From Nemophila menziesii (lineage: Eukaryota; Streptophyta; Magnoliopsida; Boraginales; Hydrophyllaceae): DNA of 64,000 nt. Made by a program: the position numbers and the translations under genes. The stretch is taken from assembly GCA_029959085.1 (NCBI GenBank), contig JARWIR010000027.1:7192001-7256000 (forward strand), read 5' to 3'. Every line of letters starts with the position of its first letter. Position 1 is the first letter of the stretch. A model generated the notes under the pieces. The model ran no database searches. It had not been told where the DNA came from and saw only the letters and a program-made list of their open reading frames with translations. Positions 1-11,864 of the stretch are shown here, piece by piece.

Positions 1-1443
1 AATCGTGAGCTACCCAAACCCATTGGGCCAAAATATCATTTTTTTAGGGTATTGGGTTAGTTGATGGGTTTGGCTTCGGCAAACCCGCGAGTAACCGAAC
101 CAGACCCGCCTTTTTTTTAATATATATATACCAATAATATATATAAAAATATATATTAAAAACCCAAAAGGGTTGAGCATATTTCATACGCTATTCGTTA
201 TCGTCTTTTGGTTGTGCCATTTCATTACACTAAAGGTCATTGTGACCTCTCTCACACCCAACTCACATCACACTCTCTCTTCTTCTCGCTGATTTCTCTC
301 GAAAAACCCTGCACCATAGCCCCGCTCTTCTCCATCTCCGTCTAATCTCGCCGGCGTTTTTGAGCGATATTGTACACCGCATTAAACTCTTCTCACCTAT
401 TTTATGGGTGGAATTTATTGCTCAGTGGTTTAGATTCGTGGGTTGGAGGATGACGAATCCTATATATGGCACTACGGTGGCTTATTATCCATTAAAAGAC
501 CCTTTCGAAAGGTATTTTGATATTCGAAACCCTAAGTTTCGTGTTTTGATTTTCTGTAATTCCGATTGAGTTTGAAGCTCTTGCATGTGAGAATCTTATC
601 GTTATGTAACAAATTTTAGTTTTATTAAAAGATTTTCTGGTTTTTTAATTCGTAATTCGAACTTGATTTGGGATTCTTAGTGTTTTGAGACTATTATGTT
701 TGGTATTTGATTTGGGTTTGAGTTTTGGTTTGATTTTAGTAGCCAATGTTTTGAAAACCTGTTAGTATTTTGAAGTCAGATTGTTGATTGAGTTTGGGAT
801 TTGTGATTAATCATAATTTCATTTGATATTGGCTAATAGATTGTTTACCTTGTTTATTTGCATGGTCTCTCAATTGTTGACTTGGTGGTATTGTACCTGT
901 TCTGGATTTGATTCTATACATATTCATTTATTACTCAACTAAAAGGTAATTTCTTGTTTACAGAATAATTTTTACACTTAGTTTTCATTTGAGTTTTAAA
1001 TTGTGGCTAATATAATGCTCCCTTGATTTAATTGCATGATCTCGCAAATGTTTATAATGTACCTGTTCTGGATTTTATTTGTTAAAGCTTGATTTGTTAC
1101 TCCATTTACAGGTATTTAATTTTCTTTTTTGATTGTATATTTTTGTTTTTCACTTGGTTTTCATTTCATTTGTAAATGTGTAGTTGTTTATGTGCAAAAG
1201 AGTAAAGCTAATCAGTAACTCCTCTACACCTAAACAACAGATTTGCTTAGTAAAGTGTTAATCTAATATATCTTGTTTGAAATCAGTGGCGATTTCATTC
1301 AAGGTGTATTTGATTAACACTTATACGAATCATCAATTAGTTGTTTAGTTTCATTTATTGTTTTATTATGAATACTAACATCAATGTGTTATGTTTTTGC
1401 AGATTAATTACTTGAGTTATATAGCTGAATTCTTATAACTTAC
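1..1443 (+). repeat. Leader block of the 19-kb tandem unit, copy 1
   Basis: The block matches 22084-23515 and 41374-42860 nearly base for base. It begins with sequence rich in AAACCC/GGGTTT-type words, then an AT-rich stretch, a CT-rich 5'-UTR-like segment near 240-330 and a short first exon. The rest is intron-like and T-rich. The upstream part of the unit (seen at 21880-22083) lies before the window. Homology to the other copies stops at about 1443, at a Stowaway-like MITE end. Confidence 0.9.
404..513 (+). pseudogene. Broken first exon of the leader gene, copy 1
   Basis: This is the counterpart of the 54-codon exons at 22475 and 41770. The ATG at 404 and the first seven codons (MGGIYCS) are kept, but about 49 bp are missing after codon 7, so the frame runs into TAG at 431-433. 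One extra T a few bases later shifts the rest. The splice-donor-like AAAG/GTATTT at 508-513 is intact. By comparison this copy is inactivated, while copies 2 and 3 stay open. I do not recognise the protein family. Confidence 0.6.
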
Positions 1444-1467
1444 AAACATTGATGGACGGAGGGAGTA
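1443..1467. mobile_element. Stowaway-like MITE terminus at a duplication breakpoint
   Basis: The bases ACAAACATTGATGGACGGAGGGAG followed by TA match the right end of the Stowaway-like MITE at 21184-21433 and the CTCCCTCCGT-type Stowaway consensus in reverse. Only this end is present. It lies exactly where copy 1 stops matching copies 2 and 3. Confidence 0.6.
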
Positions 1468-2589
1468 TACTATTTTCTTTCCTTTTTCACTATTCCTCCA
1501 TCTCTAAAGACACCACCTATGTGAGAGGATGTTAAAGAAGAAAAAATAAAAGGTAGATATATCAAATCTAACATTCCTATATAAACCATCTATTTATAGA
1601 TGGATTCACATATTTGTTGACCTCTTTAGGCTTCATAAAAAAAGAATGTATAATAAGATAATGTAATAAAGAGAAAAGTAGTATAGAAAACAACATTGGA
1701 GTAGTTATTACCTTGTAAGTGAATGCATAATAACTCCATATAACACCATTAATGAATGTTGATGTTTAACTAACTGTCACGATCAACTAACCGTATCTTC
1801 AAATGACAAAGAGCCATGATTATTATGTACATTTACATATGCAAACATATACACACTTCATTATCAATTATAGTTTCTTAAGTATATTAAAATATAAAGA
1901 ACAAGAAGATGCTAAACAATGGAGAACAACATTATCTTCAAAGTATCAACATTATTTTCTTTCATATCTACAGTAGCAGTGTTAACAAAGGCATCTCTGG
2001 GTTTATCTAAACCTTACTTCAATCATACACCTTATATTGTAGGATATGTAACATAGTAGTTAAATGATGTGAAGTGTAAAATCAGATTATCTAAATAAAA
2101 AACTAAACAATCAAACAATCTATCTTTATCTTAATTGGTTATTTCAGATTTAACTTTAAACTGCTTCTGAATATTTTTCCTGTTAAGAACATCATTTGAT
2201 TCCAATGACTTTTATTCTTTCTGTGTTTCTGTACTAATTTCACTATAACATCCATTACCACAATTTGATCATACATGTAACCTAAATAATCTTCTGACAA
2301 GTCCTTGTTATCATTGATTACTTGGTTATTTTGGATCAAATCGGCATTCCTCATCTTAAAAAAAAACAATATTGTAAAATTGGAATCAAAACAAAACCAA
2401 AATAATCCAAATTCAGAATAATTACCCATGTATATAAAGTTACTAGAACAAGGAAGGGAGTTTTATTTTATTTTTAAAAAAGAAAAACTCAAAAAATGTG
2501 TGTTTTACTTTTCATTTGCAATATAGAAAATATATATAAAAAATCAAAGCCCAAAGTGACGGTTAAACTGAAAGTAATCTAAAGTTGAG
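1468..2589. other. AT-rich stretch unique to copy 1, no supported gene
   Basis: I see no repeat partner elsewhere in the window. A 96-codon minus-strand frame (2139-2429) is open but has no recognised motif, no splice context that I trust and no second copy to test conservation, so I do not call it a gene. Confidence 0.5.
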
Positions 2590-5500
2590 TAACATATCTT
2601 GTCTCTGTAATGTGCATTGGAGCGCTCTCATACCTAGTTTTCTAACCTTGTTTTTTCGAGGTTTTGGGTCTTATTTCTTATATGAACTTTATTGGAATGG
2701 GTTTCTTTTATCTTTCTACATTTTACTTGTTATAGTTTACATTTATTTATTTTTCAAATTTTAAAACTTTGACAAGTAATTTGATAAAAAAATTAAAAAA
2801 ATTGAAATTATGATAATTAAAAAATTACAAATATATATTTTTTAAAATAAATTTAAAATTACGATATATCAAATTATATTCTAAAAATAAGTTTTGAGAA
2901 ATAAACATTAGGTTAAAAAAAATTGTTTTATATTAAATTACATATACAAAATATTTAGCTTTTAATTTGCTTAGATGTTAGGTTTCTATTGTCCACCTAA
3001 TTTTGAAAGCCCTCCTCAGATTATGTTCGTGATTTTGTATTTATATTTTAAAAAGCATTTCTCCCTATAAAGACAAATTATAAGAAAGATAAATTATGAT
3101 TTAAAAATTAAATTTATTCAATCCCAGAGGCAACAAAAATTAAAAGGAAACAAATTATAATAAAACTTAAGGTGGAAATATTATAAGGAGGATAAATATT
3201 ATTAAAATAAGTATAAAACCACGAGATGTCACGGCATAATTGGAGAAAGAACGACTAGGCAAAATTAACAGTGAGAAATATTATAAAATTTTAGTATTAA
3301 AAAATATTTTTTGGAAGGTTGTTAGTTTGGGGTTGGAAGAAGTGAAATCGGAGAGACCAGATTAACAAAGAAATAACTTTTACAAAATAAACTTCAAATC
3401 ACTAATGTTACGATATTGTTTGATAAGACTTTTTGAAACTAATCAGTCGAAACTTAAAACCTAGGCAAATTAAAAGGTAAATATTTTTTTATATAATTTA
3501 ATACAAAAAAAACCTTTCAACTGACTATTTATATCTTAAAATCTTTTTTTAGAATATAACTTTCTATCTTGTGATTTTAAATTTATCTTTTAAAAAATAT
3601 ATTTATAATTTTTTTAATCATGGTAATTTTTTTTTGTCAAAGTTTTTTATTAAATAACTCATCAAAAATTTAAGATTTAAATTATTTTTAATTTACTAAA
3701 CTGCAACAATCAAAATATAGAACAATAATAATTAATTTTTGTAGCTGTGGATAAAACTAAAAAAAGTAAAAGAATATAATAATTTTTTATTTAAACTTGT
3801 GGTTTAAAACGTGCCACCTATTGGCTCTCAGGTGTCGTTTGTGTTTTAAGTAATAAGTATTGAATGCTAAATGAATAGCTGAGTAGAACTTATTCCGTTC
3901 AGAGGTAGTGTCTGAATGATTCAGACTTAGTTTAAAATGATAATGAAGCAAATATGTCAATAGCCATTCAGATCTGAATTGGTCAAAGAAGAAAAATAGT
4001 CTGATTGATCCAATGTCTTAATGAACCAGATTCAGATCTCATTAAGTAAAAAAAAACACCCCCATAGACACTATTAGATGATACTCTTGCTAGTGAGGGA
4101 TCCACACCCGGGTTCTTAGTTTTAATGTTTGTATCACGTTATTCCCCGAACTTTTTCACAATTGATGTTATAAATATTTGTAATATCAATAAATATATAT
4201 ATCTTTTTCGATTATACTATAACAATATATATATGTTAAACAATATTAACGTAGAGATATGGTTAGAGTTTGCAGCGTAATGGAGGAAAAATGATGGAAA
4301 TAAGGTTAAGTAAAAGTTTTATGTGTTATGTAAGCTTCCTCTTCTTCATGTATGGAGAGAATATATAAATAAAATAACTTAATTCATAAATCACTAATCA
4401 ACTATTTAATGAGGCACTTAAGCAGACCTAGTAGGATAGTTGGATAGGTATTTAGGAATATACAAATGACTCATTACCAAGTAGAAGGGTCATAATATAC
4501 ATATGGAGTGAAAATCTTGCATACATCTGAGCTCAAATTTTTATGAAGTTCCTAACAATATTTTATGTGTTTCTTGGAACAACCATATTTTTCCACTATA
4601 GTTTTTCTCTACTTTTTTGTTTGAAAGGTCTTTGAGTTATAGATTAGTTGGTTAGTCGTATCATTAGCTTCCATTATATCTCGTAGTCGTAATTTGGTTG
4701 TGACATATTGGATAGAGTTTTGCAACAAATAACTTGTCTCCTAGTGGGTACATGCTGAGACTTTATTTCTCATTAAAAATAGTTTCTTACATGCATTAGG
4801 CGCATGAAGCAATCCAATGAATTTGTAGGGTAGACCTCATTATTTCTTATTTTGATATGTTTAAGGAGTCTTATGCTAAACTTATACAGTTTTTAATCTA
4901 CATGAATTTTATTTATTTTGAAGTACTTGTGTTATCATTTTCTTGTATTGACTACTCGCTTGGAAAGTATACAATTTATTTTTCATCTAATCATCCATGT
5001 TCAAGATAATTTATGAATTGAGTGTTTGCGTGTATGAAAGTTAATGGTATTATCCCTCTACTAGGCGTAATTTATTTGAAAAACATTGCCTAATTGTTTT
5101 GTCATAGATTTGCGATGATAGGTGATGAGGATACTATGTGTGGCGATATTATTTATATTGGTTGACATGCCTAAGGTGAACATGCATGTTTACTTCATAT
5201 TTATTTTTAAATCAAAGTACAATGTGGTGAGTGCATCTAATTTTTTACAACTGGCCGAATACACATAGGTGAATTCTCCACTTGGAAGAGTGCCTTTGCG
5301 AAAGTGCCAAAATATTATGATTTATTTGCTATTCTTGAATAAATAACTAAAACCTATTGTAAGACGATTATAAAAGGATGATATTAGGTCGATAACTAGA
5401 GTTAAGCACTTGATTAGTTGATTAATTGTAATAAATACTCAAAATCTATTGATAACTACTTAACACCTACATATCTCTATAATAAAATGCCCAAAGCTTT

Positions 5501-6271
5501 TTTCGCGCATATCACATTATTGAAAGCATACTAAACTCTAAGATAATATCACCAGAACACGGACATGACAATTTCACTATTACCAATCCCAAAGTAGTTG
5601 GACTCCTCCACTAACTCTCTTTGTCAAGATTCATTTCTTTCATAGCTTCCATACTTGCTTCTTAATTTGAGTTATAACAACATATAATATATATTTTGAC
5701 AATAATTTCATTTTGAGTCTTTTTCAAGCCTATTATAATAACAAAAATCATGATAATATCTTTTCGAGTCTTGAAGCCTATTATAATAACAAAAGTCACC
5801 TCAACTCCTGCAAAGTATACATGAATACAAGCTTCTGATGGTTTTCTTAATCTTATTTTTAGGATAAATTTAGACGTGAATTTTGTCTATTAATGATGTA
5901 AATTTAGACTGTTGACCTTTTTACATGAAAAGTTAAGCGCATTCATTTTGTAAATATTTAAAAGCTTCATTAAAGATATGAAATCTAGTTTTAGTTTTCA
6001 TTAAGACCAAAATAAGATTAATTCTTGCTGAGATTTTAATAACCACAACATTATGTTTTGCACCTTCTGTAAATACAATTTTCCTTTTGCCATTGATACA
6101 CAGAAAAATTACAAAAAAATATAATATTTTAGAGGGATAGAGAAAGAGATGTTATATTTTATCACAAATATATCTAAGATTTGACAAATTCATGCAAGGA
6201 AGTTTTTGCGACAATGATTTAATTCAAATTTCTTAATCTCCACAAAAAATTTCAAAATTGAAGTCAGTCTT

Positions 6272-6278
6272 TATAAAA
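6272..6278 (+). promoter_or_regulatory. TATA box ahead of the transit-peptide-like exon, R1 copy 1
   Basis: TTTATAAAAAG lies about 110 bp upstream of the ATG at 6384. The equivalent site is kept in R2 (TATAAAG at 17187) and in the second unit, in the same position relative to the same ATG. This is a plausible core promoter with a 5' UTR of roughly 80 bp. Confidence 0.5.
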
Positions 6279-6383
6279 AGAGATATGTAAACACTTCTGT
6301 ATCAGCTTAACAAGGATTTTACGCAACCTTAAGATTTTCTTTTTGTTGACTTTAACGAGTCTCCGAGCTTCAAGGTGGAACAC

Positions 6384-6521
6384 ATGGCGACTGAAATGCG
6401 TTCAAGCCTTCAAGGAATTGTTCCAACATGTGTGATATCGAAACGCTCCTCCTTTTCTACACATCGAATGACAATTTGTAACTCGCGGTGCTCAAATCCA
6501 GAAGCAAAGGGAATCTGTTAA
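6384..6521 (+). CDS. First exon encoding a transit-peptide-like N-terminus, R1 copy 1
   Basis: The 45-codon frame starts MATEMRSSLQ and continues through Ser, Thr, Arg and Cys residues with almost no acidic residues in the middle, as in chloroplast transit peptides. Four copies exist in the window (6384, 17299, 25563, 36648). The R1 and R2 versions differ by many substitutions and one 3-bp indel, yet both stay open. The frame ends at TAA in R1 and TAG in R2. Both stops sit where an ancestral donor of the form CTG/GTAAAA would fit, so the true exon may have ended there. The downstream exons were not recognised, so the mature protein is unknown. Confidence 0.45.
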   Translation: MATEMRSSLQGIVPTCVISKRSSFSTHRMTICNSRCSNPEAKGIC

Positions 6522-7164
6522 AACTAGCATTCTTTAGTTGTGTTATCTTTTCACCTACCCATGAATAAATATATATTATAGAAAAACTTGCAAGTAAATC
6601 TTACCATATATTCCAATTACTGAAATATTATATTTCACCAAAATGACATGACCACTAATGCGTATATAACCAATTTTAAGGCTTCTTTAATAGGGATTGT
6701 TCTCCAGGTAAGCACTAATCCATTGACATAACATTTAACTGAAATGTTTCTTAATTACCATTTATATCACTTTTTTCCTCATATACATGTTCCCATTTAC
6801 TCATACTTCTATGCTTCTCAATGAAATCTTAATTGCTTTATTTAGCACTAATCCATTGTCATAATAATTAACTGAAATGTTTCTTCATTACCATTTATAT
6901 AACTTTTTTCCTCATATACATTTTCCCATTTACTCCCACTTCTATGCTTCTCAATGAAATCTTAAATGATTTATTTAGCACCCTGGAATTATTTAAAGGA
7001 GTTAATAGATACATACTGATAAGTCATAGATATGAATCACTATGATATAAGACTCTTTGAAAAATTAGAGAAACAGGTGTATTATTGTCAAAGGAGTCAT
7101 TACCTACAAAACATATATTATACGTCAAAAAAAATGAAAAGTGGGACCCATTTATGTGTCATAC

Positions 7165-7246
7165 CTTTGAAATCACCAATGGCTTGAAATAGATTTTTTC
7201 TAGGTTATAAGTAAGATACAGGTGTAGGCATTTGAGGTCCAGTATT
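7165..7246 (-). other. Exon-like segment E2 on the minus strand, R1 copy 1
   Basis: The 82-bp segment is flanked on the minus strand by a pyrimidine-rich acceptor (GTTTTTCAG) and a donor (AAAG/GTATGA). Copies exist in R2 and in the third R block (60101-60182). One reading frame runs NTGPQMPTPVSYL, stop, then LFQAIGDFK. The stop marks it as decayed if it was coding. No family was recognised. Confidence 0.35.
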
Positions 7247-7296
7247 CTGAAAAACAAAACAAAACTTTCTTAGTAAATACGCACACCGGAATTTGA

Positions 7297-7313
7297 ATAT
7301 ATATATATATATA
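7297..7313. repeat. (AT)n tract, short allele in R1 copy 1
   Basis: The tract is about 17 bp here, about 35 bp in the second unit (26477-26512) and about 58 bp in the third R block (60234-60291). It is the same microsatellite at three lengths. Confidence 0.8.
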
Positions 7314-7859
7314 CCCAATTCCGTTCCCCATTAAATGCTTCAATAATCTCAAAAGTACTAATTAGATTTCAGAACTAGTAACAAATTAAGAGAATTTATT
7401 TGGTTAACATAGAAAGACGCATAAAAAAATTAATTACAAAAGGAAATCAACAAAAACCTTAATAATGAAATCAGTCTCTCCAAGAAACTAACCCCAGAAT
7501 AAGATTTTATTTTTTATATTTGTTTTGCAACTTTTTTGTACATATTCTTACTTTACGTAAGTTACCAAGTTAGTTTCTTATATTCATTTTACAACTTTTT
7601 TGTCTATTATATCTGCATGTATTGCCACAATATCACTTTTCAGAAAAGAAAATATAAAGAAAAAGGGATTAACATGAAATAATTGGTAGAAAAATACAAA
7701 AACATAACATCTAGAAATACAATATTACAAAAGTAAATACATCTACAACTCACTTAACTAAATAATTTCCCAAACAAAATATAAATTCTTCATTCAAAAT
7801 ATACCACCAATTTGGATTATTATACATGCTCTACAATTATTAGAAGAGGTGAAGCTTAC

Positions 7860-7986
7860 CAAGTTAATTACTAAGAATATTTTATTTTGTTGAAATATCT
7901 TGGCCCACAACCTTTTTAATTTTTTTTGTTGTAAATTGATAAGCTTTAATAGACCATCTCCGGCCATTGTGCCAAATAGGTATTTA
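7860..7986 (-). other. Exon-like segment E1 on the minus strand, R1 copy 1
   Basis: The 127-bp segment is bounded on the minus strand by TTTGCAG and a strong donor, TTG/GTAAGC. The same boundaries occur in R2 and at 60820-60946. One frame is open here and at 60820 (KYLFGTMAGDGLLKLINL followed by a Lys-rich part) but has a stop in R2. I could not assign a family. It may be an exon of a gene antisense to the first exon at 6384. Confidence 0.4.
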
Positions 7987-9300
7987 CTGCAAAAAAAAAT
8001 CAAAAAGCATAGCATAAGACCAAATTGCTTTATCCAACACAAAACTCACAGCACCCCTTCTCAGTTATTCTAAGCATCAGTGTTCATACTGTTCTAGGAG
8101 TATCCAAGTCATATTTTATGATGGATTTGTGTATAAACATAATACACATGGATATAGTAAAAAATCATCTAAACATTTTGAAACAATTGTAAAAGTAATG
8201 AGATCATGTTCAAATTAAATGAAGATCTGTAATTTTTAGAGTTTCAATTAGAAAGTAGATTACTTGACTTTTTTTTCTTTAATATAATGATTGTGGAAAT
8301 GATCTTCGTCTGGGCTTCGATTAAGAAATGTGGAAGAGAGATGGGGGGCTGCGAAGAGATGATTTTTAGTTTAATGATTTACATTATTTTTAATTTTCTA
8401 CCTTTTAACATTTTTGAATTTTGAGTAAAGATATATATCACTTTTTTTACAAAACTAATAAAATTGTTTCTATTTCCTATTTAATTATCTTTTCACTTTT
8501 ATGTTTAATGCCACATAGGATGATGACTTGATATATAACAATGCTTAATATTCTATATCATAAAATCATATTTTTAATTTCATAATTTATCTTATAATAT
8601 TTTTTATCTTAAAAATATATTTTAATTTTATGATTAAATATAAGAAATTAAAATGATGTAATATTTTTGTAAAAATATTATCAATAAACAATAATGTTTT
8701 AATTTTAAATAGATATATAATATATTATTATAATTATATTTTAATTATTTATAATTTGGTTGTTGCGAGAAGTAAATAAAAATAAATAATAGATATGAAA
8801 TAATTATAAACTGGCTGGAATAGAAGACGTAGAAGTTAATAAGGTAAATTTATGATTTTTTTTATTTTATTTTGATGTCATACTCAAAAATATGGAAGGT
8901 AAAAATGGAATAATTTCTAAAAATGTTTAAGAAATAAATTTAAAAAAATTTACATTCAATTTCTACTAAAAAATTATCAGATTCCATGAGAAGATTCTAT
9001 AAACCATTGAATGTGTCATTAACCTTCAATCTTCATCTATTGCTGGTTTTCTTCTTTGATTACCACTCCCGGTGTTTTCTTTTCTAGGATGGATCGAAAT
9101 CTGGATAAAGGTGTTTGATGCATAAGCCTCACTCACCCATCATTATTGGGTTTTGCCCTACTAGTGAGAATAGCTCGAAATAAAGGGTGTTACTTCTATA
9201 AATTGATTAAAGGGAGAATAACTCGAAATAAAGTGAGTTCCCTAATTACTGACACAGGGGATGTAATTACTGAGCCTAATTCAATCAAACAAGAGTTGTT

Positions 9301-9909
9301 ATGTATTATACAAAGTTACTTGGTACTGTTGAAGATAATGAAGAAGTTTGTGAAGTCAGCACTTTAAAGCAAATTATTCAAAAGAACTTAAGTGAAGAAC
9401 AGAAGAATCAACTAACTGCTCCCTTTACTGATATGGAGATAAAGGAAGCTTTATTCTCTATCGATGAGCATAAAAGCCCTGGTCCTGATGGGTTTAACTC
9501 TTCTTTCTGTAAAGCTTCATGGGGGATTATTAAAGATGACTTCATCTCTGCTATACAACAATGCATTCAAACAGAAGAGTTGTTAAATCAAGTTAATGCT
9601 ACTAATATAGTGTTGATTCCCAAGAAAAAGAATGCTTCAAAAGTTACTAAATTCAGGCCTATATTTTGTGTGAATGCCCTATATAAAACTATCTCAAATG
9701 CTATCTCTAAAAGGCTTAAGAAAGTTTTGAGCAGTATAATTTCAATCAATCAAGCATCCTATGTTGGTGGGCGGTTCATTATTGATAATATTCTTGTTGC
9801 TCAGGAGATTGTCTTAGATTATGATAAAAAGAACTCTCACCGAAAGTGTACTATCAATTTGGATCTTCAAAAAGCTTATGACTCAGTAAACTGGAGTTTT
9901 TTAATTTAA
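9301..9909 (+). pseudogene. LINE ORF2 fragment: RT fingers and palm, motif A, copy 1
   Basis: This 202-codon frame contains the plant LINE landmarks HKSPGPDGFNSSF, KFRPIFCVNALYKTISNAI, QASYVGGRFIIDNILVAQE and the motif A region NLDLQKAYDSVNW with the first catalytic Asp. A preceding piece in another frame (9146-9367) carries the pre-RT KGRITRNKVSSLITDTGDVI motif, so a frameshift lies near 9300. It ends at a stop just after motif A, where the frame shifts again. It differs from copy 2 at 15 residues, far more than the next segment does. Confidence 0.85.
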
Positions 9910-9958
9910 AACTTTATATGCTTTTGACTTCCTAGAGCAGTTTATCAATTGGATTAAA

Positions 9959-11131
9959 ATGTCTGTGTGCACAACATCTTACTCAGTTTGTGTAAATGGA
10001 GAATTAGGTGGATATTTTAAAGGGAAGAGAGGTCTTAGGCAAGGAGATCCTCTCTCCCCTTACATGTTCACGATATGCATGGAAGTTTTTACTGGACTCT
10101 TTAATCACTTAGCAAGAAAATCTAAGTTCAGTTTTCATCACAAATGTAGAAGCTTATCTCTTAATCATATGTGTTCTGCAGATGATGTCCTGATATTTCT
10201 AAAATCAGATGTGAAATCAGCTAGTTTAATCAAAGAAGCCTTAAATCTCTTCTCAAGAATCTCAGGACTTAATATCAATTATCACAAAAGTGAGCTGTAT
10301 TTTGGAGGTACTGAGGAAGGGTGTATGAAAAGGATATCTGATATTCTCAATATTAAAATAGGGAAGTTGTCAGTTAGGTACTTGGGGGTCCCACTTAACT
10401 CAAAAAAGTTGAGTGTATCTGAAGGTAACAAACTCATTAATAAAATATGTGATAATATTGAAGTATGGTCTTCCAAAATGGTATCTTATTCAGGAAGAAT
10501 TGAACAGATAAGGTGTGTATTAGTTAGTAAGGTTCTATTCTGATGCAGAATTTTCTTTCTCCCTAAGCAAGTTATCTACAAGCTTAATAAAAAAATGTCA
10601 AGTTTTTTATGGAGAGGTAATTTGCATGGTGCTCAAGGGGCAAAAATATCGTGGCACTCTATTTGTTCAAAGAAAGAAAATGGAGGCCTAAATATACCCA
10701 ATCTTGAAGATTTAAATAAAGTGTGTATATTGTCCATTTTTTGGAGGATGTACTCGCAAAAAGACAATTTATGGAGCTCATGGATTCGTATCAATATTCT
10801 TATTGGTAGATGTATTTGGGAGAGTGAGTCTAAACAATATCACACGTGGGTTTGGAAACAGATGTTGAAGATTAGAAAGCTCAAACAACATAAGGTTGAG
10901 AATGGAATGGATACATTTATGTTATGGGATAAATGGATCCAAGGTAAAAGTATACAAGAAGTCTTGAATATTGAATTAAGTAAGCAAAATATTAACAGTA
11001 ATAGAACAATTAGTGAATTCTATGGGAGGGAGAGGTGGAGACTTTCTCCTTGTATAGGTAAAGCTTTACCCATAATTCAAAATGTTAAGCTAACTGATAA
11101 GCCTGATAAATTATGTGGGACCACAGTATAA
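9959..11131 (+). pseudogene. LINE ORF2 fragment: RT palm with ADD motif and thumb, copy 1
   Basis: One frame with a single TGA stop at 10541-10543. The first part has RGLRQGDPLSPYMF, then CSADDVLIFLKS, where the catalytic Asp pair is kept but the usual Phe before ADD is Ser. SGLNINYHKSELYFGG and VRYLGVPLN follow. After the stop the frame continues with LPKQVIYKLNKKMSSFLWRG and the Trp-rich connection region. It ends by frameshift near 11115. The homologous region of copy 2 has only four residue changes in the first 194 codons. Confidence 0.85.
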
Positions 11132-11694
11132 AGCAGAGATTTTCTTTTAAAAAGACCTTATCTTATATTAGTGAAGTTAAAGAGATAGTTGCTTGGAGTG
11201 AAGTAGTGTGGAACAGGTTTTGTGTGCCAAGATGCTCATTTATTACTTGGGTTGCTGCTCAAGATAGACTCCCTACTAAGAATAGAATGATAGGGTGGGG
11301 GCTACAAGTCAATCCTTTTTGTGGATTCTATTTCAATTGTGGAGAAGATAGAGACCATCTATTTCTATCTTGCTCTTTTTCTCAGAGAATCCTAGCTAAA
11401 GTTATGAAGCTTAGTGGAGTACACGTATCTGTTTCAAGTTTCTTGCCTTTGATCCATGCATTTCTGCTACTACCAAGTAAATAACATCTTAGTATTGTAA
11501 GTTTATCTTTCACTTCATATGTCGATTGTATTTGGAGTGAAAGAAATAGCAGAGAACATTGGAGCTTAATGTGTACTGAGGAGCAGGTTTTGGATGAGAT
11601 AATGTTGCTGATTTGCTCGAGATTGCAAGCGTTTAAGCTTAAGGAAAGAGGCGCGAAGGACATTTTAGATAAATTAGTTATTGGGCCTATTTAG
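11113..11694 (+). pseudogene. LINE ORF2 fragment: RT zinc-binding region and C-terminus, copy 1
   Basis: The frame carries WNRFCVPRCSFITWVAAQ, RLPTKNRM and FNCGEDRDHLFLSC, the zf-RVT region of plant LINEs. In this copy the first Cys of the expected CX2C pair is Tyr (FYFNC); copy 2 keeps FCFNC. A TAA at 11482-11484 interrupts the frame. Beyond it the same frame reads CIWSERNSREHW and a basic tail ending at TAG 11692-11694, the normal LINE C-terminus. Confidence 0.8.
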
Positions 11695-11864
11695 ATAAGT
11701 TAAAAATTGTAATCGCTAGTGGCCTATTGTAATTTCTTTAATAGCTAAGTTATTTAATGTAACCTTTGTAGAATGGGCCTAAGTAGCACTGGGCTTAGAA
11801 AGTTGTAAAGAACATGGTGTGTTAAATTTTAATGAAATAGTTTGATTTGCCGATCAAAAAAAAA

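Larger units (their letters stand above)
2590..9166 (+). repeat. R1 block, copy 1 (older duplicate of R2)
   Basis: The block is colinear with R2 at 13016-19660, with many substitutions and indels. Example anchors are 2633 with 13016, 4141 with 15050, 5500 with 16400 and 6384 with 17299. From 5893 on it is also nearly identical to 25071-28363, and from 6643 on it is similar to 59452-62128. It holds a TATA box and short first exon near 6.3 kb and exon-like segments on the minus strand near 7.2 and 7.9 kb. The rest is AT-rich without a supported gene. Confidence 0.85.
9167..11864 (+). mobile_element. 5'-truncated L1-type LINE, copy 1
   Basis: This non-LTR retrotransposon fragment holds reverse transcriptase, the RT-associated zinc-binding region, a C-terminal segment, a 3' UTR and a short A tail at 11856-11864. 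The endonuclease half is missing, which is typical of 5' truncation during target-primed reverse transcription. ORF2 has frameshifts near 9300, 9910 and 11115 and stops at 10541-10543 and 11482-11484. All of these are shared with copy 2. The 5' junction carries a short filler repeat of an internal LINE segment. No clear target-site duplication was seen. The third R block stops matching R1 exactly at this 5' junction. Confidence 0.9.

Noticed and set aside
11382..11663. 93-codon minus-strand frame (and copy at 30579-30860)
   Set aside because: Antisense shadow of the LINE zinc-binding and C-terminal coding region.
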